Positions 9,526 to 17,496 are shown, counted from the first letter of the stretch. The stretch is DNA of 59,454 nucleotides from an uncultured Lachnospiraceae bacterium (GCA_944381535.1 CALWLN010000048.1:1-59454), one strand, 5' to 3'. Notes: generated by a model from the letters alone, not told the origin. Numbers and translations: made by a program.

Positions 9526-10686
9526 CTACCACATAAAGATACCGCCATCCTTCAGCTTGAACAACGCCTCCATAAAGAAGAAATCGCCGTAGATGATCGG
9601 ATACTCATGCCTGCTGTCATGATATGCCCCGGAGCACTTCATAAGAATACAATCGTTCTCCGTCGTAAAGTCACAGTGATTCTCATACAAGGCCTTCAGA
9701 AGCTTCATGGCCGCCCTCCGGTACATGTCCTGTTCATACTCCGGCACCACCTTCGCAAGCTCCAGAAACCCGCAGGCCGCAATGGCCGCCGCCGTATCGT
9801 CATACCAGTAAGGCTCCTTAGGCTGTCTGAAATCAATGGGAATCAGCCCATCCTCGGGAATGTTCGCCATAAAATAATGGGCAATCCTCTTGGACGTATC
9901 GAGATACTCCTGTTTCCCCGTATGTAAGTAGCTCATCAGAAATCCATACATTCCCCAGGTCTGTCCTCTGGTCCAGGAGGACCCCAGCTCATAGCCCTGT
10001 CCGCCGTAATCCCGCACCCGCTCACCGGTCTCCGGGTCGAACTCCACAATGTGGCGCACGGAACCGTCCTCCCGTACAAAATGCTCCATCACCGTATCCG
10101 CATGCAACATGGCCACATGTTGAAACCGCGGATCCTTTGTCTCCTCACTTGCCCAGTACAAAAGGGGAATATTAAACATACAGTCGATAATGGCCCAGCC
10201 CCGGACGTCTTTTCCCGGCTGGTTCTGCTCATTCCAGGCCCGGATAAATTTCCCCACAGGGTTAAACCGTCCTGCCAAAAGGTTGGCCGCATGCAGGGCT
10301 CTCCTTCTGGCATCGGGATTGCCTGTCAATTTATAGTTCAGCACCGCCGTAGGCAGATACATAAAGCCCAGATCATGGTGCAGACCATAGAAATCCTGCA
10401 GACACCAGTCCATCTTCTCCTCCGGGAAACGGGCAATCTGCGCATACCGTTCCTCCCCGGTCTCCTGATACATCATCCACATCATACCGCCCCAGAAGCC
10501 GTTTGTCCACCAGTAGATTCCCATATCCGCGTCAAAGCTTTTGTCTGCCCCGCTTCTGTCGTCGTGGGTTCCGTCTACGGTGGTGTAGGGGATTTTCTCT
10601 TTGGATTTTTCGCTGACCCAGCTCATTTTTTCTTTCACTTTCTCGATGGCTTCCTGCCACCATTCTCTGTTTTGCTCATGATTCAT
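9526..10686 (-). CDS. GH88 unsaturated glucuronyl hydrolase
   Basis: Cytoplasmic enzyme of about 386 residues that hydrates and releases the 4,5-unsaturated uronate left by polysaccharide lyases. It has the (alpha/alpha)6 barrel pattern of GH88 with two key aspartates in the expected contexts, Asp105 in HHDLGFMY and Asp168 in RGWAIIDCMFN, and the SSWTRGQTWGMYG segment near residue 225. The product becomes 5-keto-4-deoxyuronate, the substrate of KduI encoded next door. Two ATG codons six bases apart follow GAGAGGAAG; I chose the second (10686) for ribosome binding site spacing, and 10692 is nearly as good. It is a single-gene unit with its own promoter. Confidence 0.92.
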   Translation of the reverse strand: MNHEQNREWWQEAIEKVKEKMSWVSEKSKEKIPYTTVDGTHDDRSGADKSFDADMGIYWWTNGFWGGMMWMMYQETGEERYAQIARFPEEKMDWCLQDFYGLHHDLGFMYLPTAVLNYKLTGNPDARRRALHAANLLAGRFNPVGKFIRAWNEQNQPGKDVRGWAIIDCMFNIPLLYWASEETKDPRFQHVAMLHADTVMEHFVREDGSVRHIVEFDPETGERVRDYGGQGYELGSSWTRGQTWGMYGFLMSYLHTGKQEYLDTSKRIAHYFMANIPEDGLIPIDFRQPKEPYWYDDTAAAIAACGFLELAKVVPEYEQDMYRRAAMKLLKALYENHCDFTTENDCILMKCSGAYHDSRHEYPIIYGDFFFMEALFKLKDGGIFMW

Positions 10687-10793
10687 AGCCATTCTTCCTC
10701 TCACTTATTTTTTAGTTTATCATAGAACATTCCTGATAGCAAGTTCTCCGGCGACTGCCCCAGGATTTCCGGGACTTTCCATGTTCTGAATTG

Positions 10794-10859
10794 ATTATAT
10801 GGTTTGTTAATTCCAAAAAACATGTAACAGAAATGTAAAAATGTGCTACAAATTTGACC
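10794..10859 (-). promoter_or_regulatory. GH88 promoter with upstream uronate-regulon motif (site B)
   Basis: Perfect TATAAT (10794-10799, minus) with a poor -35. A motif starting GGTCAAATTTGTAGCAC runs from 10859 to 10824, 60 bases upstream of the -10. By eye, 24 of 36 positions match site A. Confidence 0.5.
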
Positions 10860-10930
10860 AAAATTTAACACCTTCCGGGATAATCATCCCGATTTCAGTA
10901 TCCACGGGCTTATACTGCAGGTACAAAACA

Positions 10931-10966
10931 AGAGTTATGGACTATTTTGTATCGTGTCCATAACTC
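10931..10966 (-). terminator. Terminator after the kduD-kduI unit
   Basis: Twelve-bp perfect stem (AGAGTTATGGAC and its complement) with a 12-base loop and the minus-strand tail TGTTTTGT, 57 bases past the stop of the isomerase gene. The rest of the 10687-11022 gap holds the GH88 promoter and site B; no gene was seen in it. Confidence 0.85.
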
Positions 10967-11022
10967 TCGTAAAAACAGCCTATTTACTATTTTGAATGAT
11001 TCTCATAAAACAACTCTGTCCA

Positions 11023-12651
11023 CTACCGCAGTTCCCGGGTCTCAATATGGTCCATGTCGTCAAACTCCTGATTCTCCCCGCACATGGCCCAGATAAAGGA
11101 ATAGTTTCTGGTTCCCACGCCGCTGTGAATGGACCAGCTGGGGCTGATGACCGCTTCTTCGTTATGCATCACGATATGTCTGGTCTCATTGGGCTCGCCC
11201 ATCATATGGAATACGATGTCGTCCTCTCCCATATCCAGGTACAGATACACCTCCATGCGGCGGTCATGGGTATGACAGGGCATCGTGTTCCAGTTGGATC
11301 CCGGCTCCAGCTGGGTCAGTCCCATGGCAAGCTGGCAGCTCTCCATCACTTCCGGATGAATGTACTGGTTGATCACCCTCTTATTGCAGTCCTCAGCGCT
11401 TCCGCAGGGAACCTTCCTGGCCTTGGTGATGTCAATCTTGACGGTGGGACAGCTTCTGTGGGCGGGACAGGAGCTTACATAGAATTTCGGCGGCTCATTG
11501 GTGTCCACACAGCGGAACTTGATCTCCTTATTTCCTCTGCCGATATAAATGCCGTCTCTGGGATTCATCTCATATTCCACCCCGTCCACGGTGATGATTC
11601 CTTTTCCTCCGATGTTGATGCAGCCCATCTCCCGCCGCTCCAGGAAATACTCGCTGGCCAGCTCCTTGCCGCCCTCCAGGCACAATTCCTGGTGCACCGG
11701 CATAAGGCCTGCGGTGATGATCCTATCAATATGGCTGTATACCATACGGATATTGTCCTTGGTGAACAGCTTGCTGATATGAAATTCCTCTCTCAGCCTG
11801 TCTGTGGTATAATATTTTACGTCCTTTGGGTTTGATGCGGTTCTGATTTCCATTTTACTATAATCCTCCTTTAAATATTTTCCATATACTTCAATCTGTG
11901 ACAATGCGGCCCAGGAAAAGGGATCCGTTCCCTGCCTGAATCCGGTCAGATGGATGATCCGGGTCCGTCTGGGCTCCGGAAACAGCAGTGTCTGTCCCTC
12001 CGCTGTCTTACGGAAGTCCATGGCTGTCCTGGTTTTGTCGGACAGTTCCACCTCCACATGTTTCCAGTAGCCGTCATGGGGGAAGTCCGCCCTTAAGAAA
12101 AATACGATCCGCTCCAGCTCCACTTCCGTGCCGAAATCGATGTAATACTCCTGGTCCTCCCTCGCTCCTGCCGCCCAAGAATGGTAGGGATACTCCCCGT
12201 GGGAGAGATTTTCACATACCCCGTCGATGGCGTTCCGCTCGAAGAAGCAGGGAGCCTCCCGGGTGACCATGTTGGCGTAAGCATGGGGATAATACTGCCT
12301 CTGCCCTCTTCTGTCGTGGGCATTCAGGGAAATGCACCTTGTGTCGAACGTCTCCTCCGGGGAAGGCTCCGACACCTTGAGCCTGTGACTGTCCCCGGAA
12401 AATGCCTGGGTTGCGTACCCGGCCATCAGCCCGCCGAAGGGTATCTCGAAGGACAGGCTTTTGTAGGGGACAAACAGGATACTCTCCTTCAGGGTCTCAT
12501 CCAGCTGTACCTTCAGATATTCCGCGTCGTTGGTCCTGACCTGGAGCGTATCCCCCTCCTGATAAATGCCGTGATAGACGGTATCTATGCTTTCTCCCCT
12601 TTCGGAAAATTTTACCTGGCCGTCCTTCCCCTGTACCTGTAACGCGATCAT
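11023..12651 (-). CDS. kduI: N-terminal discoidin-like domain fused to 5-keto-4-deoxyuronate isomerase (KduI)
   Basis: 542 residues. Residues 267-542 form a complete KduI, the Zn-dependent cupin isomerase that converts 5-keto-4-deoxyuronate (4-deoxy-L-threo-5-hexosulose uronate) to 3-deoxy-D-glycero-2,5-hexodiulosonate. The metal motif is visible as CHTHDRRME (H-x-H-x4-E), with another His in WSIHSG. KduI proteins are normally about 278 residues. The first ~265 residues are an additional beta-rich part, with a segment around YYPHAYANM and a discoidin/F5-8-type-looking stretch (EYYIDFGTEVELERIVFFLR). I cannot assign it a function. The frame is open throughout, yet a textbook ribosome binding site and ATG sit exactly at the KduI start (11853), so both a fusion and a stand-alone KduI may be made. 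It is 43 bases downstream of kduD. Confidence 0.88.
   Translation of the reverse strand: MIALQVQGKDGQVKFSERGESIDTVYHGIYQEGDTLQVRTNDAEYLKVQLDETLKESILFVPYKSLSFEIPFGGLMAGYATQAFSGDSHRLKVSEPSPEETFDTRCISLNAHDRRGQRQYYPHAYANMVTREAPCFFERNAIDGVCENLSHGEYPYHSWAAGAREDQEYYIDFGTEVELERIVFFLRADFPHDGYWKHVEVELSDKTRTAMDFRKTAEGQTLLFPEPRRTRIIHLTGFRQGTDPFSWAALSQIEVYGKYLKEDYSKMEIRTASNPKDVKYYTTDRLREEFHISKLFTKDNIRMVYSHIDRIITAGLMPVHQELCLEGGKELASEYFLERREMGCINIGGKGIITVDGVEYEMNPRDGIYIGRGNKEIKFRCVDTNEPPKFYVSSCPAHRSCPTVKIDITKARKVPCGSAEDCNKRVINQYIHPEVMESCQLAMGLTQLEPGSNWNTMPCHTHDRRMEVYLYLDMGEDDIVFHMMGEPNETRHIVMHNEEAVISPSWSIHSGVGTRNYSFIWAMCGENQEFDDMDHIETRELR
11851..11872 (-). promoter_or_regulatory. Internal ribosome binding site and start codon of KduI
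   Basis: The minus strand reads AAAGGAGG (11872-11865), 11 bases, then ATG (11853-11851), in frame with the upstream part of the fusion. The ATG starts MEIRTASNPKDVKYYT, a normal KduI N-terminus. Confidence 0.75.
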
Positions 12652-12694
12652 ATTTCATTCCCTCCCGGTTCCATAAATTACCTGGCACTACCTC

Positions 12695-13501
12695 TTAGCC
12701 CGGCTGCTTGCCGATGTAGGCCAGGATACCGCCGTCCACATACAGGATGTGGCCGTTGACGGCGTCCGAAGCATCGGAGGCTAAGAATACCGCCGGACCT
12801 GCCAGCTCCTCCGGCTTCAGCCACCGATTAGCAGGGGTCTTGGCGCAGATGAACTGGTCAAAGGGATGTCTGCTGCCGTCGGGCTGTATCTCCCGAAGGG
12901 GCGCGGTCTGCGGTGTCTCAATGTATCCGGGTCCGATTCCGTTACACTGGATGTTATAGTGTCCATACTCGGAACAGATATTCCGAGTCAGCATTTTTAA
13001 GCCTCCCTTGGCTGCCGCATAGGCAGAGACCGTCTCTCGGCCCAGCTCCGACATCATGGAACAGATGTTGATGATCTTGCCGTGGCCCTTCTTGATCATA
13101 GAGGGAATCACTGCCTTGGACACAATAAAGGGGGCGTTCAGATCCACATCAATGACCTGGCGAAACTCCTCCGCCGTCATTTCCGTCATGGGAATCCGTT
13201 TGATGATTCCGGCGTTATTTACCAGAATGTCGATGACACCGATATTTTTTTCAATGTCCGCCACCATCTCCTGGACGGCCTTTTCATCCGTCACGTCACA
13301 TACATAGCCGTGGGCCGCAACCCCTTTCTCCGCGTAGGCCGCAAGCCCCTTGTCCACCAGTTCCTGGCGGATATCATTGAATACAATGGTGGCCCCGGCT
13401 TCCGCATAGGCCGACGCGATGGCAAAGCCAATGCCGTAGGAAGCGCCTGTCACCAGCGCAATCTTTCCCTCCAATGAGAAATTGTTTACAAAACCTGCCA
13501 T
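12695..13501 (-). CDS. kduD: KduD-like short-chain dehydrogenase (2-deoxy-D-gluconate 3-dehydrogenase / gluconate 5-dehydrogenase type)
   Basis: 268 residues, classical SDR. It has the cofactor motif TGASYGIG (18-25), NNAG (95-98), Ser148, and catalytic Tyr161 and Lys165 in YAAAK. The C-terminal VNGHILYVDGG is typical. In this setting it should reduce the KduI product to 2-keto-3-deoxygluconate with NAD(P)H. I moved the start from 13510 to the ATG at 13501 because AAGGAG is directly against the earlier ATG but well spaced for this one. It is the first gene of the kduD-kduI unit. No KDG kinase or aldolase is in the window, so the last steps must be encoded elsewhere. Confidence 0.88.
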   Translation of the reverse strand: MAGFVNNFSLEGKIALVTGASYGIGFAIASAYAEAGATIVFNDIRQELVDKGLAAYAEKGVAAHGYVCDVTDEKAVQEMVADIEKNIGVIDILVNNAGIIKRIPMTEMTAEEFRQVIDVDLNAPFIVSKAVIPSMIKKGHGKIINICSMMSELGRETVSAYAAAKGGLKMLTRNICSEYGHYNIQCNGIGPGYIETPQTAPLREIQPDGSRHPFDQFICAKTPANRWLKPEELAGPAVFLASDASDAVNGHILYVDGGILAYIGKQPG

Positions 13502-13607
13502 TTTCTTCATCTCCTTCTTTTTTTACAAAGTATCAACGGATGTTTCAAAAACAACTTCGTCTTCCTTTACGCATGTCATTCCATATCTTGAAACATCCTG
13601 TACTTAT

Positions 13608-13671
13608 AGTATAGCGGAAACGGAACTGAATTTCTTTTCAATTCTGACACAAAATGTTGCAAATCTTGAAC
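13608..13671 (-). promoter_or_regulatory. kduD promoter with upstream motif (site C)
   Basis: TATACT -10 (13608-13613, minus) without a good -35. A stretch beginning GTTCAAGATTTGCAACATTTTG starts at 13671, 58 bases upstream of the -10; it resembles sites A and B allowing a gap. It overlaps the divergent AraC promoter, so one bound protein could control both genes. Confidence 0.4.
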
Positions 13672-13685
13672 TTTTCTGGTAGGAT
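13657..13685 (+). promoter_or_regulatory. Promoter of the AraC regulator
   Basis: TTGCAA (13657-13662), a 17-base spacer, then TAGGAT (13680-13685). The ribosome binding site ATAGGAGG and the ATG at 13708 follow closely. Confidence 0.55.
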
Positions 13686-13707
13686 AAAGTTATAGGAGGA
13701 ATCCGGC

Positions 13708-14565
13708 ATGGAAGAATTTTCATCCTGCAAGGCCGCCATCGACCTCTGCCTCAGCACCAGAACCTTTTCCATTGCGCATCTTTACAAAGAAGAAAAAACC
13801 ATGGATATGCATATCCATGATTGTTATGAGTTGTACTATTCCATTTGCGGCGGTAAGCAGTTTCTCATTGACAACCGCTTTTACAGCATTGCGCCCGGAG
13901 ACTTATTTGTCATAAACCAGTACGAGAGCCACAAGCTGGCCCAGATTGACAACAGTGTCCATGAGCGCATTGTCATCTCCATTTATCCGGATTATGTAAA
14001 ACAGATCTCCAGTGAGCATACGGATCTGGACCGCTGTTTTTCCGTCCGGGGAACCCCTTTCTCCCATCGGATCCCGCTGACAAAGGATCAGCAGAACCGC
14101 TTCCTGTATTATGTCAACAAGATCACCTCCGCCGACGGCTTTGCCCACGATATTATAGAGCAGGCGGCTTTCATGGAGCTTCTGGTGATGATCAATGTCC
14201 TGTATGAGCAGGAGGCGGTAATCTCTCCGGAAGCGGACAGCAAATACAATCATCTGGTGGATGACATTATCGTCTATATCAACCAGAATATCCGAAGGCC
14301 CATCACCATAGAGGAACTGTCCAATCACTTTTTTATCAGCGGCTCCTACATCTGCAGGATATTCAAACAGGTTACCGGGACCACCATCAACAAATACATC
14401 GCCGCCCGCCGGGTGAGCATTGCCAAGGCCTGCCTGAATGCCGGTTCCAGCGCCATGGAAGCGTTCGAGAAAAGCGGCTTTGGGGATTACAGCAATTTTT
14501 ATAAGACCTTTACAGGCGCTGTGGGCGTTTCCCCCAAGAAATATGCCGCTCTGACCGTCCGTTGA
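13708..14565 (+). CDS. AraC-family regulator with N-terminal cupin, divergent from kduD
   Basis: 285 residues. The N-terminal sugar-sensing cupin-like domain (about residues 20-110, with HIHDCYELYY and the SIAPGDLFVINQYESHK turn) is followed by the C-terminal AraC double helix-turn-helix (about 185-282; ISGSYICRIFKQVTGTTI, then GFGDYSNFYKTFTGAVGVSPKKY). AGGAGGAATCCGGC precedes the ATG. The position, divergent from kduD-kduI with a similar motif upstream of all three uronate units, makes it the best candidate for their activator, an analogue of KdgR-type control. The YesN regulator at 3768-5384 is the alternative. Confidence 0.9.
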   Translation: MEEFSSCKAAIDLCLSTRTFSIAHLYKEEKTMDMHIHDCYELYYSICGGKQFLIDNRFYSIAPGDLFVINQYESHKLAQIDNSVHERIVISIYPDYVKQISSEHTDLDRCFSVRGTPFSHRIPLTKDQQNRFLYYVNKITSADGFAHDIIEQAAFMELLVMINVLYEQEAVISPEADSKYNHLVDDIIVYINQNIRRPITIEELSNHFFISGSYICRIFKQVTGTTINKYIAARRVSIAKACLNAGSSAMEAFEKSGFGDYSNFYKTFTGAVGVSPKKYAALTVR

Positions 14566-14619
14566 CACCCCATCACACGGACACTGAATCAAAAGGTTCA
14601 CCTTTACATAATCCTGCGC

Positions 14620-14673
14620 AAAGTGGGCTGCTGCGCTTAAATTTTGTAATCATTTTGCGCAACAGCCCACTTT
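14620..14673. terminator. Bidirectional terminator between the convergent AraC and AIM24-like genes
   Basis: Long inverted repeat (AAAGTGGGCTGCTGCGC at 14620-14636 against GCGCAACAGCCCACTTT) with one bulged position, a 20-base loop, and T/A-rich flanks in both directions. Confidence 0.85.
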
Positions 14674-14688
14674 TCTGGCTCCCTATAT

Positions 14689-15372
14689 TTATTTCCCGGG
14701 TATCAGCCGGATAATCCTTCCGGCAAAATCGTTAAAGTTCTGGGTCTGCAAAATCACTCTTCCCGGCCCCACCAGTCTGGTCAGAAACAGGCCCTCCCCT
14801 CCGAAGAAGATGTTCTTAAAGCCCTTCACCGTCTCGATCTCATAAGAAACGCTGGGCTCGAAGGCCACCACATTCCCCGTATCCACCTTGAGCACCTCTC
14901 CGGGAGCCAGTATCCGCTCCACCTTGTCGCCGTCGATTTCCAGGAAGGCCATTCCCTGCCCGGTCAGGCGCTGCAGAATGAAGCCCTCACCGCCGAACAG
15001 CCCCGCGGAAATTTTCTTCGTGAAGGTAACCTCCAGGTTCACGCTGTCCTGGGCACACAGGAAAGCGTCCTTCTGACAGATCAACCCGCCGGCCATCTCG
15101 CCCACGTTGATGGGAAGGACCTCTCCGGCCACCGTGGAGGAGAAGGCAATCTTCGCACCGGCCCGCTCTGCCCGGTAGGTGGCCATAAACAGGGACTCAC
15201 CCGTAAACATCCTTCCCAGGCTCTTGCCAAATCCGCCCCGCATATTGGAATCCATGGCAACGCCGTCGCTCATCCAGGCCATACCGCCGGACTGGGTGAA
15301 CATGGTTTCGCCGGGCGCGTCAAACAGAACCTCCACCGCCGGCATGGTGTCTCCTAAAATTGCATATCTCAT
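14689..15372 (-). CDS. AIM24 / TIGR00266 family protein
   Basis: 227 residues, within the usual size of the family. It carries the repeating glycine-rich beta pattern of TIGR00266/AIM24 proteins: FTQSGGMAWMSDGV near the N-terminus, GGFGKSLGRMFTGESLF (about 46-62), FGGEGFILQRLTGQG (about 125-139) and FFGGEGLFLTRLVGPG near residue 195. These proteins form a double-sheet barrel; their bacterial function is not established. No membrane segment or signal peptide is visible. It is convergent with the AraC gene and 89 bases downstream of the ABC-F gene on the same strand, possibly co-transcribed with it. Confidence 0.88.
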   Translation of the reverse strand: MRYAILGDTMPAVEVLFDAPGETMFTQSGGMAWMSDGVAMDSNMRGGFGKSLGRMFTGESLFMATYRAERAGAKIAFSSTVAGEVLPINVGEMAGGLICQKDAFLCAQDSVNLEVTFTKKISAGLFGGEGFILQRLTGQGMAFLEIDGDKVERILAPGEVLKVDTGNVVAFEPSVSYEIETVKGFKNIFFGGEGLFLTRLVGPGRVILQTQNFNDFAGRIIRLIPGK

Positions 15373-15461
15373 AAATTACTTCCTCCTTTATTTTCAGAGT
15401 GTTTTCGCCCCTTGCAAGAATTTGCTGGCTACCATAAGTATATGAAATCGCAATCAAAAAA

Positions 15462-17114
15462 TCAATCCCCACAGACACTTTTTCTGTGCAGCCCCTGCTC
15501 ATCCAGCCAGTACACCTTGTCACAGACCTCCCCCATAAACTTCCGGTCATGAGAAATGCTGATGACAGCGCCGCCAAAATTCTTAAGATGCTCCCGGATG
15601 ACCGGGTTGGACAGGGGGGAGAAATTTCTCGTCGGTTCATCCAGAATCAGCACATTCGCGCCGCTCATACTCATTTTCAAAAGCAAAAGCTTGGACTTCT
15701 GGCCGCCGGACAGCTCCCCGATGGGATGCCTCATCTCCTCCGCCGTGTATTTCATGCTGCCCAGATAGGTGCGGATCCGTGTCTCCTCCTCCCTGTCCCC
15801 GGTGACGCTTAAAAACTCCGCCGGCGTTTTTGAAAGTTCCAGCAAATCCTCGTAATTCTGAGGCATGTAGGCCGCCTTTAAATCCCTGCGCTCCAGCAGC
15901 TGCTCCGCAATCTTACGAAGCAGCGTGGTCTTTCCCACGCCGTTTTTGCCGATGATACAGATTTTCTCCGGTCCCGTCACCTGTAGTTCAATGTGTTTCG
16001 CCAAAATGCGCAAGGCAGATGGGCCGATATTTTTCTCCGGCTTCCGGTCTGCGGGCAGGTCGCTATTTTTCCCATACTTCCGGTCTGCGGACAAGTCGCT
16101 GCTTTCCTCCGGCATACCGCCATCTACCGTCAACTCTTCCAAATAAAATTCCAGCACCCGCTTGCCATTTGGAATCCTGTTTTCCGGGGCCAGCTTGAAA
16201 AAAATGGCGTCCTCAGTATCGGGAAGCTCCGTCAGCTCCGCGTTTTCCCGTTCAAACCGGTGCTCCAAGGCCTTCACCGCATGCATTTTCTTTTTCAGCA
16301 GCCGCCCGCCGTGAGGGTCCTGCCGGGAAATGGCATTTTGCTGGCGCTCCACCTTCTGCTGAATTTTCCGAAATCGCTCCTGCTGCTTCTCATACTCGCT
16401 ACGCTCCTTTTTGGCCAGCTGCTCCTGCCGTTCTAACCCCAGGTTTCTCTGGTTTACATAAGTTTTGTAATCTGTCCTCTGCACCGTATAACGGGGCTGG
16501 GTTTTCCGTTTCACCTGCTCCAGATGAATCACCATATTGGCGGTATGTTCCAGCAGCACCTCGTCATGGGAGATATAAAGGACCGGCTCGCTGCAGCCAT
16601 TGATAAATTCCTCCAGCCACTCCAAAGTCTCAATATCGATATCGTTGGAGGGTTCATCCAGCAAAAATACCGTAGGACGGCGGCTCAACATCCGCACCAT
16701 CTGCACCTTGATTTTCTCTCCGCCGGACAAGGTTTTCATAGGCTGCTGCCCGTACAACAGTTCCAGGGAAATTCCCAGCCGCCGGGTCAGCCGGGCCAGT
16801 TCCTTGACATCCATGTCAAAAAAGGCAGGCTCCCGGGCCAGAAATTCGTAAACGCTCATTTCCTTTTCCGACGGCGTCAACTCCTGGGCCAGATACCCGG
16901 GAATCTCGTTGTTTTTGATAATTTCCCCGGTGTACTCGGCGTAATCCTCCACCAGTACTTCATCATAAATCAATTTCAGAAGGGTGGATTTTCCGTTGCC
17001 CTCCTCCCCGATAATGGCCGCCTTATCCCCTGGATTCAGCGTAAAGGACAAATCCTGCGCAATCCTGCGCAGGTCCTTTTTATGCGTTATCGTTAACTGC
17101 TTTATTTGCAGCAT
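15462..17114 (-). CDS. ABC-F family ATPase (possible ribosome protection protein)
   Basis: About 550 residues: two ATP-binding cassettes in one chain and no membrane domain, so not a transporter. Cassette 1 has GEEGNGKST, LSGGEK and FLLDEPSNDID. A basic, coiled linker (about residues 205-290, rich in Lys/Arg/Gln) is the interdomain arm that reaches the ribosome. Cassette 2 has GKNGVGKTT, LSGGQKSK and LILDEPTRNFSP. Antibiotic-resistance ABC-Fs dislodge drugs from the peptidyl-transferase centre; whether this one does cannot be read from sequence, but the peptide-encoding leader upstream is the typical control of such genes. A hydrophilic insert between linker and cassette 2 contains a 12-residue duplication. 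Start 17114 was chosen because GAGGTGAT lies ahead of it. Confidence 0.92.
   Translation of the reverse strand: MLQIKQLTITHKKDLRRIAQDLSFTLNPGDKAAIIGEEGNGKSTLLKLIYDEVLVEDYAEYTGEIIKNNEIPGYLAQELTPSEKEMSVYEFLAREPAFFDMDVKELARLTRRLGISLELLYGQQPMKTLSGGEKIKVQMVRMLSRRPTVFLLDEPSNDIDIETLEWLEEFINGCSEPVLYISHDEVLLEHTANMVIHLEQVKRKTQPRYTVQRTDYKTYVNQRNLGLERQEQLAKKERSEYEKQQERFRKIQQKVERQQNAISRQDPHGGRLLKKKMHAVKALEHRFERENAELTELPDTEDAIFFKLAPENRIPNGKRVLEFYLEELTVDGGMPEESSDLSADRKYGKNSDLPADRKPEKNIGPSALRILAKHIELQVTGPEKICIIGKNGVGKTTLLRKIAEQLLERRDLKAAYMPQNYEDLLELSKTPAEFLSVTGDREEETRIRTYLGSMKYTAEEMRHPIGELSGGQKSKLLLLKMSMSGANVLILDEPTRNFSPLSNPVIREHLKNFGGAVISISHDRKFMGEVCDKVYWLDEQGLHRKSVCGD
16026..16097 (-). repeat. 36-bp tandem duplication inside the ABC-F gene
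   Basis: Two adjacent 36-base units encode DLSADRKYGKNS and DLPADRKPEKNI. It is in frame and confined to the insert between the linker and cassette 2. Confidence 0.85.
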
Positions 17115-17198
17115 ATAAATCACCTCTTTCTTCGCCTCACAAACGGTTTTTCTTTCATCATTAAAAACATCTCCGGCCGTTCCAATGAAAACTGAAAA

Positions 17199-17245
17199 TT
17201 TTTATTCTATAGGAAAGTTCGGAGAACTTTCCTATAGAATAAAAA
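17199..17245 (-). terminator. Attenuator-like hairpin in the ABC-F leader
   Basis: A perfect inverted repeat of about 22 bp (core TTCTATAGGAAAGTTC and complement) with a 3-base loop. On the minus strand it is followed by TTTTCAGTTTTC. It lies between the promoter at 17347-17375 and the ABC-F start, and the stop of the leader peptide is inside it. Confidence 0.65.
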
Positions 17246-17296
17246 AATCTGCTTCCAGCCAAATACCGAAAACAGATTATCGTGATTTCCTTCCAT
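17207..17296 (-). CDS. Putative 29-residue leader peptide of the ABC-F gene
   Basis: A short open frame starting MEGNHDN and ending KVLRTFL before TAG, whose last codons form the 5' arm and loop of the attenuator hairpin. Stalling of a ribosome on this frame would prevent or change folding of the hairpin, the classic induction mechanism for erm, msr and ABC-F resistance genes. No convincing ribosome binding site precedes the ATG, which is the main doubt. It may be translated weakly or from another start. The position, size and overlap with the hairpin are seen; the regulatory role is inferred. Confidence 0.45.
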   Translation of the reverse strand: MEGNHDNLFSVFGWKQIFLFYRKVLRTFL

Positions 17297-17346
17297 ATTG
17301 TCTGCCGAAAATATCCGCCACCGCTTACGCCACCGGAACCTTTTTA

Positions 17347-17375
17347 GATATATCATAACTTTTGCGGTATGTCAA
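17347..17375 (-). promoter_or_regulatory. Promoter of the ABC-F gene
   Basis: TTGACA (17375-17370), a 17-base spacer, TATATC (17352-17347). It gives a transcript with a leader of about 220 bases. The remaining part of the 17115-17496 gap holds only the leader elements and the ribosome binding site of the next plus-strand gene. Confidence 0.7.
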
Positions 17376-17496
17376 TCTTGATTCTTAAAAAGTACGTATC
17401 AAGTAATCGTTGAAAAATCCCCCTCCCCCGTGCTATAATGCAACTATTCAAGATTACGCTTCACTTTCAGGCACAAAGAAACGGAGGCTTTTACCC

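Noticed and set aside
11023-11853. Possibility that only the stand-alone KduI is a gene and the upstream frame is chance
   Set aside because: The upstream ~265 codons show ordinary coding composition, have their own start behind kduD, and include a discoidin-like segment, so they are very likely real.
15462-17114. ABC-F gene considered as part of a transporter
   Set aside because: Two cassettes in one chain with a charged linker and no neighbouring membrane gene is the ABC-F layout.
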